From: Amnibacterium endophyticum
Lineage (GTDB): Bacteria > Actinomycetota > Actinomycetes > Actinomycetales > Microbacteriaceae
DNA: 64,000 nt
Assembly (NCBI RefSeq): GCF_042680685.1
Contig: NZ_JBHUEA010000003.1
Location: 62,001-126,000, forward strand
Reading direction: 5' to 3'
Shown here piece after piece: positions 43,796 through 51,831 of the stretch. Numbering within the stretch: position 1 is the stretch's first letter; every line of letters starts with the position of its first letter. Below the pieces are notes generated by a model. The model ran no database searches and was not told the DNA's origin. It saw only the letters and a list, made by a program, of their open reading frames with translations. The translations under genes and the position numbers were made by a program.

Positions 43796-45394
43796 TCAGC
43801 GGCGCAGTCGGGAGCGGATCAGGTCGCGGGCGATCCCGAGCTCGGGCGCCCGCTGGATCGCGAGGACGAGCGCGTAGACGAGCAGGACGACGGCGGCGAC
43901 GACCACCGTGCCCACCGCACCGCCCGGACGGGAGGCGACGGGCCAGCCGTCGCCGAACCCGCCGAGCGCGGCGAGCAGGCCCAGCCCGGCGACCAGAGCG
44001 GGGACGCCCGCGATCGCGAAGCGCCGCACGGAGGCGCGCAGCGCCGCGTCGACGGGGCTCCCGACGCGCCGCTTCAGCAGCGTCCACGCCACCGCGAGCT
44101 GCACCGTGACCCCCACCGTCACGACGGCGGCGATGCCGACCGCGATGTACTCCACCGGCAGCAGTGCGCAGAGCAGGATGCCGGGGATGACCACGAGCAG
44201 CTGCGCCACGGTGAAGCGGAACGGCGTCCGGGTGTCCGCGAGCGCGTAGAAGGAGCGCTGCACGACGAACAGCACGGTGAAGGGCACGAGCCCGATCAGG
44301 TAGGCCACGAGCACGGGAGCGACGAGACGTGCCTGGTCGACCGTCTCGCTGAAGACGGCGGTCACCGGCAGGGCCGCGGCGATCAGGGCGGCGGCGATCC
44401 CGACCACGGCGAGCAGCACGATGCCGAGCACCCGCGCGACGTCGCCGCGGAGCGCCCGCTCGTCGCCGGCCGCCGCGTGCTCGCTCATCCGCGGGTAGAA
44501 GACGGTGACGAGGGACACGGTCACGATCGAGTGCGGCAGCATGAAGAGGAGCCACGCCGTCTGCAGCGCTTGGCCCGAGGGGTTCCCGTCGCCGCTCGCC
44601 GTGCTGACCACGGCGGTCTGGATGAGGCCGGCGACCTGCGTGAGCACGAGCATCGAGAACGTCCAGCCGGCGGCCTGGCCGGTCGCCTTCAGGCCGACCC
44701 CGCGCCAGCGGAAGTCCGGGCGGTAGGACAGCCCGGCGCGTCGCCAGACCAGCGCCAGCACGAGCGCCTGCGCGGCGAGCCCGAGCGTCGTGCCGCCCGC
44801 GATCACGACGGTCTGCCACTGCGGCAGCGGGCCGGTCCGGCCGCTCGGCACCGCCCCGAACACGACGAGGAACAGCGCGATGGCCGCGAGTGCGACGACG
44901 TTGTTCACCACCGGCGCCCAGGTGTAGGCGCCGAACCGGCGACGCGCGTTCAGCACCTCGCCGAGCACCGCGTACATGCCGAGGAAGAAGATCTGCGGCA
45001 GGCTCCAGTAGGCGATCGGGATCGCGACGGCGAGGGTCGGCGCGTCGTGGATGTAGAGCCGCATCAGCAGCGGCGCGGCGACGGTGAGGATCACGGTCAG
45101 GAGGCCGATCGTCACCGCCGCGATCGTGACCAGCTTGTTGATGTACGCGGCGCCGAGGTCGGCGGCGCTGCTCGCCCGGATGATCTGCGGGACGAGGACG
45201 GCGCTCACGAGCCCGCCGCCGATCAGCGCGTAGATGCTCGTCGGCACCGCGTTGGAGAACGTGTAGGCGTTCCCCGCCACCGTGGTCATGCCGGAGAAGA
45301 CGATCGTCAGCGCGAAGGTGCGCAGGAAGCCGAGCAGGCGGCTCACCATCGTGCCCGAGGCGAGGATCGCGCTCGCGCGCCCGACGCCGCTCAC
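43796..45394 (-). CDS. murJ: lipid II flippase MurJ (MviN)
   Basis: A 532-residue polytopic protein with about fourteen hydrophobic segments. It begins GRASAILASGTMVSRLLGFL, a typical MurJ start, and contains ALIGGGLVSAVLVPQII and LPQIFFLGMYAVLGEVLNAR. It flips lipid II to the outer face for RodA/PBP2-type enzymes. In mycobacteria MviN has an extra kinase-like and FhaA-binding part; that is not present here. GTG at 45394 overlaps the upstream gene by 4 bp. The pair murJ plus the DUF6049-type gene is conserved in actinobacteria. Confidence 0.94.
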   Translation of the reverse strand: MSGVGRASAILASGTMVSRLLGFLRTFALTIVFSGMTTVAGNAYTFSNAVPTSIYALIGGGLVSAVLVPQIIRASSAADLGAAYINKLVTIAAVTIGLLTVILTVAAPLLMRLYIHDAPTLAVAIPIAYWSLPQIFFLGMYAVLGEVLNARRRFGAYTWAPVVNNVVALAAIALFLVVFGAVPSGRTGPLPQWQTVVIAGGTTLGLAAQALVLALVWRRAGLSYRPDFRWRGVGLKATGQAAGWTFSMLVLTQVAGLIQTAVVSTASGDGNPSGQALQTAWLLFMLPHSIVTVSLVTVFYPRMSEHAAAGDERALRGDVARVLGIVLLAVVGIAAALIAAALPVTAVFSETVDQARLVAPVLVAYLIGLVPFTVLFVVQRSFYALADTRTPFRFTVAQLLVVIPGILLCALLPVEYIAVGIAAVVTVGVTVQLAVAWTLLKRRVGSPVDAALRASVRRFAIAGVPALVAGLGLLAALGGFGDGWPVASRPGGAVGTVVVAAVVLLVYALVLAIQRAPELGIARDLIRSRLRR

Positions 45395-47391
45395 CGCTCC
45401 GCCCGCGGGCGCCGGCGGCGCTTGACGTTGCGGTACACGCCGAGGGCGAGCAGCACCGCGAGGCCCGTCAGCAGGATCACCGCGACCACCGTGTCGAAGC
45501 CGGCGCGCACCGTGACGGCGCGAGCCACGGGGTCGCCGAAGACGACGCCCTGCGGCGTCACCAGCCGGAGGTCGACGGTCGAGCGGCCGTTCGAGATCGA
45601 CCGGAACGACAGCTGGGTCTTGTTCGTCGAGTTCGCGGCGACCTGGACCCGGCCGGCGCCCTCGAAGCGGAGCCGGTTGTTGTTCGTCGTCGCCGTGACG
45701 TCGACGGTGATCGCCTGCGGCAGCGCGTTGCGGACCTGCACGGTGAGGGCGCCGTCGGTGCTGACCAGCGCGCGGTCGGTCGGCACGATCGACACCTGCT
45801 GCGGCATCGCGGCGAACGCGCGCGCCGCCTCGGTGGACGCGGTCGCCCAGCCCGTCTCGTCCTCCCGCCACGCGGTCGAGACCAGTCCGAGCAGCGTCAG
45901 GCGGTACGGGCCGACGAGCGCGTCGGGGTCGACGGCCGCCTTCGCCACCTGCTGGATCCGGTTCTCCGCCGCCAGGAGGCCCCGGACGGCGGTGACGCGC
46001 GAGGCGGGGACGGTGCCCGGCTTCAGACGCACCGCTGCGGGCTCGGCCTGGCTGACGAGCTCGCTCGCGTCCGAGCCGCGGATCCACGGCTGCCGGTCGA
46101 GCAGCGACAGCACCCGCGCGAGGCCGGCCGCGTCCGCGCCGCGCCCGGCCACGGCGAGGACCGTCGGCGCGGCTCCGCTCACCGCGTCCGTCGCGAGCGC
46201 TCCGACGAGCGCGGCCGTCGCGCTGCGGCCCGCCACGTCGTCGTCGGCTGCGGCGGTCGCGAGCAGCCCGCTCGTGACGGCGTCCGCGACGAGCACGCGG
46301 TGGCCGCCGATCGTCGCGAGGGGCCCGGCGGCCGCCCGCGCAGGGGTGTCCTCGACGTCGCCGGAGCCGAGCAGCACCGCGCCGTCCGAGGCGAGTGCGC
46401 CGAGGTCCGCGGCGCTCGTCGTGCCGGGGACCGGCCACGCCACGTCCACGTCGGACCAGTCCCACGCGGTCGGGTCGTCCGCGCTCGTCGACGACGTGGG
46501 CGCCGGGGTCGCGACCGGGGTCGGCGCGGTGGTCGACGTCGAGGTCGCGGTGCTCGTCGCGCCGGCGAAGGAGAGGGGCGCCAGCGGCTCGGACAGACCC
46601 GCGGCTCGCTGGAGGGTCAGGTCGCCGTCGGCGTAGGGCAGCCGGACCGTCTCGTTGCCGGCGGTCTCGAGCGCGGCCAGGAAGTCGGTGGCCGAGGCGG
46701 GCGCCGCGTCGCCGGCGAGCCGGATCGAGGCCGGGACTGCGGGGTCGAGCGCGATCGTCGCGGCGGGCATCGCCCGCGCGGCGTCGAGCGCCGCGGTCCA
46801 GGCCCCGTCCTCGCCGGTCAGCCGCCGCTGCTCCGCCGCATCCACGATCCCGGTCCGGCCTGCGGGGATCGTGATCGGGATGACGGTGCCGAACCCGATG
46901 CGGTCGGCCGACCGCGTCACGCGGGTGACGGCGGACTGCGCGAGCACGCGCACGCCGGAGGCCTGCAGCTGGACGTCCAGCAGACGGGCGCCGTCGGCCG
47001 GGCTGAGGGTCTCGTCGAGGTCCTTCACGGGGATGCGGACGTCCACGTCCGCGGACGCGCCGGGCTCGAGGGCCGGCGTCCGCGCGGAGGTCCGCGTGAG
47101 CAGCAGGCCCTGCAGCTGGCCTGGCAGCGTGAGCAGCTCCTCGGTGCTCGCCACCGGACCGCGGGTCATGGAGAGGGCGAGCCGGCCCGCGGGCACGCGC
47201 TCCGTCCCGCCGTTCGAGATCCGCACCACGACGTCCAGGGGCTGACCCTCGCGCAGGATCCCGCCGTTCTCGGGAGCGACGACGAGCGACACCGGCGACG
47301 CCGTCACCGCCGCGACCGCGGGCACGGCCGCGAGCGGGACCGAGGCGAGAGCGGCCGCGACGGCGGCCGCGAGGACCCGCCCGGCCCTCAC
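45391..47391 (-). CDS. DUF6049-like secreted/membrane-anchored protein
   Basis: A 666-residue exported protein. A signal peptide covers about residues 1-28 (VLAAAVAAALASVPLAAVPAVA), followed by a large extracellular region with Ig-like segments (VSLVVAPENGGILREGQPLD, VDVRIPVKDLDETL) and a Ser/Thr/Pro-rich middle. It ends in one transmembrane helix near residue 635 (VVAVILLTGLAVLLALGVY) and a basic tail RNVKRRRRPRAER. It matches the conserved actinobacterial protein beside murJ that I know as DUF6049. Its function is not established, but the context points to cell envelope. It starts with GTG and is divergent from pcnA. Confidence 0.85.
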   Translation of the reverse strand: MRAGRVLAAAVAAALASVPLAAVPAVAAVTASPVSLVVAPENGGILREGQPLDVVVRISNGGTERVPAGRLALSMTRGPVASTEELLTLPGQLQGLLLTRTSARTPALEPGASADVDVRIPVKDLDETLSPADGARLLDVQLQASGVRVLAQSAVTRVTRSADRIGFGTVIPITIPAGRTGIVDAAEQRRLTGEDGAWTAALDAARAMPAATIALDPAVPASIRLAGDAAPASATDFLAALETAGNETVRLPYADGDLTLQRAAGLSEPLAPLSFAGATSTATSTSTTAPTPVATPAPTSSTSADDPTAWDWSDVDVAWPVPGTTSAADLGALASDGAVLLGSGDVEDTPARAAAGPLATIGGHRVLVADAVTSGLLATAAADDDVAGRSATAALVGALATDAVSGAAPTVLAVAGRGADAAGLARVLSLLDRQPWIRGSDASELVSQAEPAAVRLKPGTVPASRVTAVRGLLAAENRIQQVAKAAVDPDALVGPYRLTLLGLVSTAWREDETGWATASTEAARAFAAMPQQVSIVPTDRALVSTDGALTVQVRNALPQAITVDVTATTNNNRLRFEGAGRVQVAANSTNKTQLSFRSISNGRSTVDLRLVTPQGVVFGDPVARAVTVRAGFDTVVAVILLTGLAVLLALGVYRNVKRRRRPRAER

Positions 47392-47482
47392 CCGGAGTGC
47401 CGGGCCGAACGCGCCCCGCTCCCCGTCATGCCCGCCACTCTACGAACCGGCCCCCGTCCGAGGGGCGCGCCGCGCGGTTCCA

Positions 47483-47488
47483 TAGGCT
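47483..47488 (+). promoter_or_regulatory. -10 hexamer of a likely leaderless pcnA promoter
   Basis: TAGGCT ends six bases before the ATG at 47495, with no Shine-Dalgarno between. Same layout as for the HAD and znuA genes. Confidence 0.4.
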
Positions 47489-47494
47489 GTCCGC

Positions 47495-48952
47495 ATGCAT
47501 CCGGTCGCGGCCGCCGTCCCGCGGCTCACGGCCCTCGCCGAGCGGGAGGCGGTGCGGCGCATCGCCCGCGCCTTCGAGGCGGCGGGGCACGAGCTGGCCC
47601 TCGTGGGCGGCCCGGTCCGCGACGCGCTGCTCGACCGGCCGGTGACCGACCTGGACTTCACCACGTCCGCCCGACCGGACGACACCGCCCGGATCCTCAA
47701 GCCGCTCGCGGCGGGGATGTGGGACGCGGGCCGCGCCTTCGGCACGATCGCGGCGAAGGTGGCCGGCGAGACCGTCGAGATCACGACCTACCGCAGCGAC
47801 GTCTACGTGCCGTCGTCCCGGAAGCCCGAGGTCGCGTTCGGCGACACCCTCGACGGCGACCTGCGGCGCCGCGACTTCACGGTGAACGCGATCGCGGTGC
47901 GGCTGCCGTCGCTCGCGATCGTCGACCCCGCCGACGGGATCGCGGGGGTGCTCGCACGCCGCCTGACCACGCCGTCGCCGGCGGTCGAGTCGTTCGACGA
48001 GGACCCGCTGCGGATGCTCCGGGCCGCCCGCTTCACGAGCCAGCTCGGCTTCTCGCTCGATCCGGAGGGCGCGGACGCGATGCGGGCGCTCGCGTCGCGG
48101 ATCGAGGTCGTCTCGCCCGAGCGCGTGCGCGACGAGCTGCTGAAGCTGCTCGCGACCGACGACCCGGTGCCGGGGCTCGAGCTGCTCGTCGACACCGGGC
48201 TCGCGGCGCTCGTGCTGCCGGAGCTGCCCGCGCTCGCGCTCACCTCCGACGCGCAGCACCGGCACAAGGACGTCTACCGGCACAGCCTCACCGTGCTGCA
48301 GCAGGCCATCGCGCTCGAGCACGCGCGGCATCCCGGCGAGGCGCCCGACGTCGTGCTCCGCGTCGCGGCCCTGCTGCACGACATCGGGAAGCCGGCGACG
48401 CGGCGGTTCGAGGCCGGCGGCGCGGTCACCTTCCACCACCACGACGTCGTCGGCGCCAAGATGGCGCGCAAGCGGCTGAAGGCCCTGCGGCTGCCGAACG
48501 CGCAGGTCGACGAGGTCGCGCAGCTGATCGAGCTGCACCAGCGCTTCTTCGGCTACGGCGACCCTTCGGCAGGCTCAGGACACCGCGCGCAGTGGACGGA
48601 CTCCGCGGTGCGGCGGTACGTGCGCGACGCGGAGGACCAGCTGGAGCGGCTGCACATCCTGACCCGGGCCGACGTGACGACCCGGAACGAGCGGAAGGCG
48701 CGGCGCCTCGCCCGCGCCTACGACGACCTGGAGCGCCGCATCGGCGAGCTCGCGGAGCAGGAGCAGCTGGACGCGATGCGCCCGGAGCTCGACGGCGAGG
48801 CGATCATGCGCGAGCTCGGGCTGAAGCCGGGCCGCGAGGTCGGCGAGGCCTACCGCTTCCTGCTCGAGCTGCGGCTCGAGGAGGGGCTGCTCGGCGAGGA
48901 CGAGGCCGCTCGCCGCCTCCACGCCTGGTGGGACGCCCGGCAGGCCGGCTGA
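47495..48952 (+). CDS. pcnA: CCA tRNA nucleotidyltransferase (poly(A) polymerase-type)
   Basis: A 485-residue class II nucleotidyltransferase, needed here because the visible tRNA genes lack encoded CCA. The catalytic head has LVGGPVRDALLDRPVTDLDF and VEITTYRSDVY; an RNA-binding part includes DEDPLRMLRAARFTSQL. An HD domain motif (VAALLHDIGKPATR, about residue 300) follows. Between RFFGYG and WTDSAVRRYV there is an unusual insert of about a dozen residues (DPSAGSGHRA) encoded by DNA matching a common REP-like core, so the gene seems to have taken up a short repeat in frame. ATG at 47495. Confidence 0.93.
   Translation: MHPVAAAVPRLTALAEREAVRRIARAFEAAGHELALVGGPVRDALLDRPVTDLDFTTSARPDDTARILKPLAAGMWDAGRAFGTIAAKVAGETVEITTYRSDVYVPSSRKPEVAFGDTLDGDLRRRDFTVNAIAVRLPSLAIVDPADGIAGVLARRLTTPSPAVESFDEDPLRMLRAARFTSQLGFSLDPEGADAMRALASRIEVVSPERVRDELLKLLATDDPVPGLELLVDTGLAALVLPELPALALTSDAQHRHKDVYRHSLTVLQQAIALEHARHPGEAPDVVLRVAALLHDIGKPATRRFEAGGAVTFHHHDVVGAKMARKRLKALRLPNAQVDEVAQLIELHQRFFGYGDPSAGSGHRAQWTDSAVRRYVRDAEDQLERLHILTRADVTTRNERKARRLARAYDDLERRIGELAEQEQLDAMRPELDGEAIMRELGLKPGREVGEAYRFLLELRLEEGLLGEDEAARRLHAWWDARQAG
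48562..48588 (+). repeat. REP-like core inserted inside pcnA
   Basis: CCCTTCGGCAGGCTCAGGAC resembles the widespread actinobacterial intergenic repeat CCCTTCGACAAGCTCAGG. It keeps the pcnA frame and encodes PSAGSG. Other copies of this third repeat type were not seen in the window. Confidence 0.6.
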
Positions 48953-49059
48953 CCCTCCTTCCGACCGGGGCCGTCCGGCTCCGCGGCTGTGCACCCCCGG
49001 TGCATCCGGCCCCCGCCGCCGGCCGCGTGCGAGACTTGAGTCCAGCCCGCCAGGGGCAT

Positions 49060-49101
49060 CCGGACGAGGGACGCCGTACCCGGTCAGCGACAAGACGGCT
49101 C
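49060..49101 (+). promoter_or_regulatory. guanidine-III riboswitch (ykkC-III)
   Basis: The leader contains CCGGACGAGG (49060-49069), CGCCGTACCCGGTCAG (49072-49087) and GACAAGACGG (49089-49098) in that order with almost no spacing. These are the conserved blocks of the guanidine-III class as I remember the Thermobifida fusca example, differing only by two bases after GAGG and one inserted C. The ribosome binding site GAGAGG (49104-49109) begins just after the aptamer, so control of translation by guanidinium binding is likely. It precedes a Gdx-type exporter. Confidence 0.9.
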
Positions 49102-49115
49102 GTGAGAGGTCCGTC

Positions 49116-49430
49116 GTGTCCTGGTTCGTCCTCATCCTCTCCGGCGTGCTCGAGGCCGTCTGGGCCACCGCGCTCGGGCGTTCGGCGGGGTTCTCCAGGC
49201 CGCTGCCCACCGTCGTCTTCGCCGTCGGGCTGGTCGCCAGCATGGGCGGCCTCGCCTTCGCGATGCGCACCCTCCCGGTCGGCACGGCCTACGCGGTCTG
49301 GGTCGGCATCGGTGCCGTGCTGACGGTCGCGGTGGCGGTGGTCACCGGCTCCGAGGCGCTGAGCCTCGCCAGGGGCGTCTGCCTGCTGCTCGTCGTCGCC
49401 GGCGTCGTCGGCCTCAAGCTGTCGCACTGA
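49116..49430 (+). CDS. gdx: guanidinium exporter Gdx/SugE (SMR family)
   Basis: A 104-residue small multidrug resistance protein with four membrane helices. The essential glutamate is Glu13 in SGVLEAVWATALG. Further landmarks are LPVGTAYAVWVGIGAVLTV and the last helix ending VGLKLSH, typical of the SugE/Gdx branch rather than the EmrE branch. The guanidine-III riboswitch directly upstream makes guanidinium the likely substrate. It starts with GTG at 49116 behind GAGAGG. A single-gene unit of this type acts as a homodimer. Confidence 0.93.
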   Translation: MSWFVLILSGVLEAVWATALGRSAGFSRPLPTVVFAVGLVASMGGLAFAMRTLPVGTAYAVWVGIGAVLTVAVAVVTGSEALSLARGVCLLLVVAGVVGLKLSH

Positions 49431-49447
49431 GCGCTCGGCGCGTCGGG

Positions 49448-49453
49448 TAGACT
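49448..49453 (+). promoter_or_regulatory. -10 hexamer upstream of the rpsF operon
   Basis: TAGACT about 100 bases before the rpsF start gives a long leader. A hairpin-forming TGCCCGGGCGCTTCGGCATG segment follows at about 49461-49480 and may belong to autoregulation by the S6:S18 pair, as in other bacteria; that part is inference. Confidence 0.4.
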
Positions 49454-49550
49454 TTCGCGGTTGCCCGGGCGCTTCGGCATGCCCGCGCAACGGTTCACAC
49501 CCTCCTGCCGCGGAACGACCGCGGCCGTGCAGACCAGAGGAGGTGGGGTA

Positions 49551-49952
49551 GTGGCAGCAGAGCAGTACGAGCTGATGGTCATCCTTGACCCGAGCATCGA
49601 CGAGCGGACCGTCGCGCCCAGTCTGGACCGGTTCCTCGGTGTCATCCGGAACGACGGCGGGTCCGTCGACAAGGTGGACATCTGGGGCCGTCGTCGACTG
49701 GCGTACGAGATCCAGAAGCACACCGAGGGCATCTACGCCGTGGTCAACCTGACCGCGACGAGCGCGTCCACCCAGGAGCTCAACCGGCAGCTGGGCCTGT
49801 CCGAGGCGGTGCTGCGCACCAAGGTGCTGCGCGCCGACGAGGTCAGCCAGTCCATCGGCAAGCCGAACGACAACGGCGGCGAGTACCGGCCCGAGCGCCC
49901 CGAGCGCTCCGAGCGCCGCGGCTCCCGTCCGCCCCGCACGCCCCGGAGCTGA
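49551..49952 (+). CDS. rpsF: 30S ribosomal protein bS6
   Basis: A 133-residue protein with the usual bS6 core (residues 1-95: YELMVILDPSIDERTV, VDIWGRRRLAYEIQKHTEGI) plus a charged C-terminal tail of about 35 residues with PERPERSERRGSRPPR. It binds bS18 and 16S rRNA. GTG at 49551 is preceded by a strong GAGGAGG. It begins the rpsF-ssb-rpsR-rplI operon, with ssb starting three bases after its stop. Confidence 0.96.
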   Translation: MAAEQYELMVILDPSIDERTVAPSLDRFLGVIRNDGGSVDKVDIWGRRRLAYEIQKHTEGIYAVVNLTATSASTQELNRQLGLSEAVLRTKVLRADEVSQSIGKPNDNGGEYRPERPERSERRGSRPPRTPRS

Positions 49953-49955
49953 TCC

Positions 49956-50510
49956 GTGGCCGGCGAGACCATCATCACGGTCGTCGGGAACCTCACGAGC
50001 GACCCGGAGCTGCGGTACACCCAGAACGGGCTGGCCGTCGCGAACTTCACCATCGCCTCCACCCCCCGTTCGTTCGACCGCCAGTCGAACGAGTGGAAGG
50101 ACGGCGAGGCGCTGTTCCTGCGCGCCAGCGTGTGGCGCGACTTCGCCGAGCACGTCGCCGGCTCGCTGACCAAGGGCTCCCGCGTCATCGCGTCGGGGCG
50201 CCTCAAGCAGCGCAGCTACCAGGACCGCGAGGGCAACAACCGCACCGCGATCGAGCTGGAGGTCGACGAGATCGGCCCCTCGCTGCGGTACGCGACCGCG
50301 CAGGTCACCCGCTCGAGCGGCGGTGGCGGTGGCGGTGGCGGTGGCGGCGGTTCGCGCGGCCAGGTCGGTGGCGGTGGCGGCGGCGGCGGCGGTCGTCCGC
50401 AGCAGCAGCAGGACGACCCGTGGGGCTCGCCCGGCGGCTCGTCGTCCTCGGGCGGCGGCAACGACGGCTGGAGCACCCCGGGCGCCTACGACGACGAGAC
50501 CCCGTTCTGA
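49956..50510 (+). CDS. ssb: single-stranded DNA-binding protein
   Basis: A 184-residue SSB. The OB fold (residues 1-115) begins ITVVGNLTSDPELRYTQNGL and contains WRDFAEHVAGSL. The C-terminal half is a Gly-rich linker, including runs of eleven and nine glycines around GGSRGQVGG, then a Gln-rich stretch, ending with the acidic tip DDETPF that docks partner proteins. GTG at 49956. The Gly runs come from repeated GGTGGC codons, a likely length-variable region. Confidence 0.97.
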   Translation: MAGETIITVVGNLTSDPELRYTQNGLAVANFTIASTPRSFDRQSNEWKDGEALFLRASVWRDFAEHVAGSLTKGSRVIASGRLKQRSYQDREGNNRTAIELEVDEIGPSLRYATAQVTRSSGGGGGGGGGGGSRGQVGGGGGGGGGRPQQQQDDPWGSPGGSSSSGGGNDGWSTPGAYDDETPF

Positions 50511-50517
50511 GTTCATG

Positions 50518-50545
50518 GTCTTCGATCCGCGAGCGGATCGAAGAC
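50518..50545 (+). other. intraoperonic hairpin between ssb and rpsR
   Basis: GTCTTCGATCCG-CGAG-CGGATCGAAGAC is a perfect 12-bp stem with a four-base loop, seven bases after the ssb stop. A second imperfect G+C stem follows (about 50547-50583). The 169-bp gap is otherwise without a gene and ends in GTAAGGAATCCAC before rpsR. It may attenuate or stabilise part of the transcript. Confidence 0.7.
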
Positions 50546-50679
50546 TGCCGTCGCGGCGCGCTGAGGCGCGCACCGCGGACGGCCTCGTGAATGGCAGGGG
50601 CGGAGTGATCGCCACGTCGGCGGCCTCCTGGTCCCGCTCGTCCCCCTCTTCTCAACTTCTCTCTACGTAAGGAATCCAC

Positions 50680-50937
50680 ATGGCTGGCAAGTCGCGCGGC
50701 GACAGCCGCAAGCCGCGGACGAAGGGCGGCAAGCCCGTCGCGCCCGCGAAGCGCATCAAGGTCGGGGTGATCGACTACAAGGACGTCGCCACCCTGCGCA
50801 AGTTCATCTCCGAGCGCGGCAAGATCCGCGCCCGCCGCATCACCGGCGTGTCCGTCCAGGAGCAGCGGCTGATCGCCCGTGCGGTCAAGAACGCGCGCGA
50901 GATGGCGCTGCTCCCCTACTCCGGCTCCGGCCGCTGA
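50680..50937 (+). CDS. rpsR: 30S ribosomal protein bS18
   Basis: An 85-residue basic protein: VGVIDYKDVATLRKFISERG, then IRARRITGVSVQEQRLIARA, and AREMALLPYS. No CXXC zinc motif is present, so it is the zinc-free form. ATG at 50680 with TAAGGAA upstream. It pairs with bS6 on the small subunit. Confidence 0.97.
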   Translation: MAGKSRGDSRKPRTKGGKPVAPAKRIKVGVIDYKDVATLRKFISERGKIRARRITGVSVQEQRLIARAVKNAREMALLPYSGSGR

Positions 50938-50952
50938 TCGGGGGCTGAGCAC

Positions 50953-51411
50953 ATGAGCACCACCAAGGTGATCCTGACCCACGAGGTCGGCGGCCTCGGC
51001 AGCGCCGGCGACGTCGTCGAGGTGAAGGGCGGCTACGCCCGCAACTACCTCGTCCCGCAGGGCCTCGCGACCCAGTGGACGCGTGGCGGCCAGAAGCAGG
51101 TCGACGCCATCGCCAAGGCCCGCCGGGCCCGCGAGGCGGCCTCGATCGAGGAGGCCCAGGCGCACAAGCAGCGCCTGGAGGCCCAGCCGATCCGCATCGA
51201 GGTGCGCACCGGCCAGGCCGGCCGCCTGTTCGGCTCCGTGTCGACCGGCGACGTCGCGGACGCGGTGAGCGCCGCGGGCCTCGGGTCGATCGACCGCCGA
51301 GCGGTCGAGTTCTCCTCGCCCGTGCGCTCGACCGGCACGCACGAGGCCACCGTCCGCCTGCGCGACGACGTGCGCGCGACGCTGACCCTGGACGTCGCCA
51401 GCACTCGCTGA
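50953..51411 (+). CDS. rplI: 50S ribosomal protein bL9
   Basis: A 152-residue two-domain protein. The N-terminal RNA-binding part reads VILTHEVGGLGSAGDVVEVK and GYARNYLVPQGLA; a long helix (QVDAIAKARRAREAASIEEA) connects to the C-terminal domain (FGSVSTGDVADAV). It is the last gene of its operon and is followed by a clear terminator. ATG at 50953 is 15 bases after the rpsR stop. Confidence 0.97.
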   Translation: MSTTKVILTHEVGGLGSAGDVVEVKGGYARNYLVPQGLATQWTRGGQKQVDAIAKARRAREAASIEEAQAHKQRLEAQPIRIEVRTGQAGRLFGSVSTGDVADAVSAAGLGSIDRRAVEFSSPVRSTGTHEATVRLRDDVRATLTLDVASTR

Positions 51412-51423
51412 GCGACCTCCGCC

Positions 51424-51461
51424 CGAACGGCGCCGTCCCCTCCCGGGGGCGGCGCCGTTCG
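51424..51461 (+). terminator. rho-independent-type terminator after rplI
   Basis: CGAACGGCGCCG pairs perfectly with CGGCGCCGTTCG over 12 bp, with an inner CCCC/GGGG stem, followed by TCGTT. It closes the rpsF-ssb-rpsR-rplI operon. Confidence 0.85.
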
Positions 51462-51497
51462 TCGTTCCCGGCCCGCCACCGACTCCTGCGGGCGACA

Positions 51498-51726
51498 TCC
51501 GACCGCCCGGGCGCGAGGACGCGCCCGCATCGTCGGAAGCCGCCCGCCTCGGGGGAATCGGCCCGCGCTGCTCGGACCCGCCGCGCTGCGGAGCTCGGAG
51601 CGGCCCTTCAGGGCCCGCACGGGCGCGCTCCGACACCGCGGGCGGATCCGGGCGCCCGGGGTGTCGGAGCGCGCCCGTGGATCGTTCTTCAGGCTGCGGC
51701 GGCCCGTCGCCGCGGCGATGTCGGAG
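51498..51726. repeat. word cluster C: inverted GTCGGA pairs before dnaB
   Basis: TCCGAC at 51498 and GTCGGA at 51532 are 34 bp apart; the same pair recurs at 51629 and 51663, again 34 bp apart and 131 bp from the first. A further GTCGGA at 51720 is 57 bp (three times 19) after 51663. In the second pair, CACGGGCGCGCTCCGACACC (51618-51637) and its inverse (51660-51679) are a perfect 20-bp match. Confidence 0.8.
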
Positions 51727-51815
51727 GCCGCGGGCACACTGATCCTGGGACGGCGCCGCGGGGTTCGACCATGCGTTGAGCCGACTTATCCCCATCTCGC
51801 CCTGTGAGTAGTCGA

Positions 51816-51831
51816 GCACCTGATCAGGTGC
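51816..51831. promoter_or_regulatory. 16-bp palindrome upstream of dnaB
   Basis: GCACCTGATCAGGTGC is a perfect palindrome in a local A+T-richer patch (51782-51850), 243 bp before dnaB. It could be an operator; no partner regulator is nearby. Confidence 0.4.

Noticed and set aside
48953..49059. A guanidine-I (ykkC) riboswitch before the SMR gene
   Set aside because: The guanidine-I conserved blocks are absent; the leader fits guanidine-III instead.
50321..50400. Gly-codon repeats in ssb as a separate repeat element
   Set aside because: They are in-frame codons of the flexible SSB linker, which is commonly Gly-rich.
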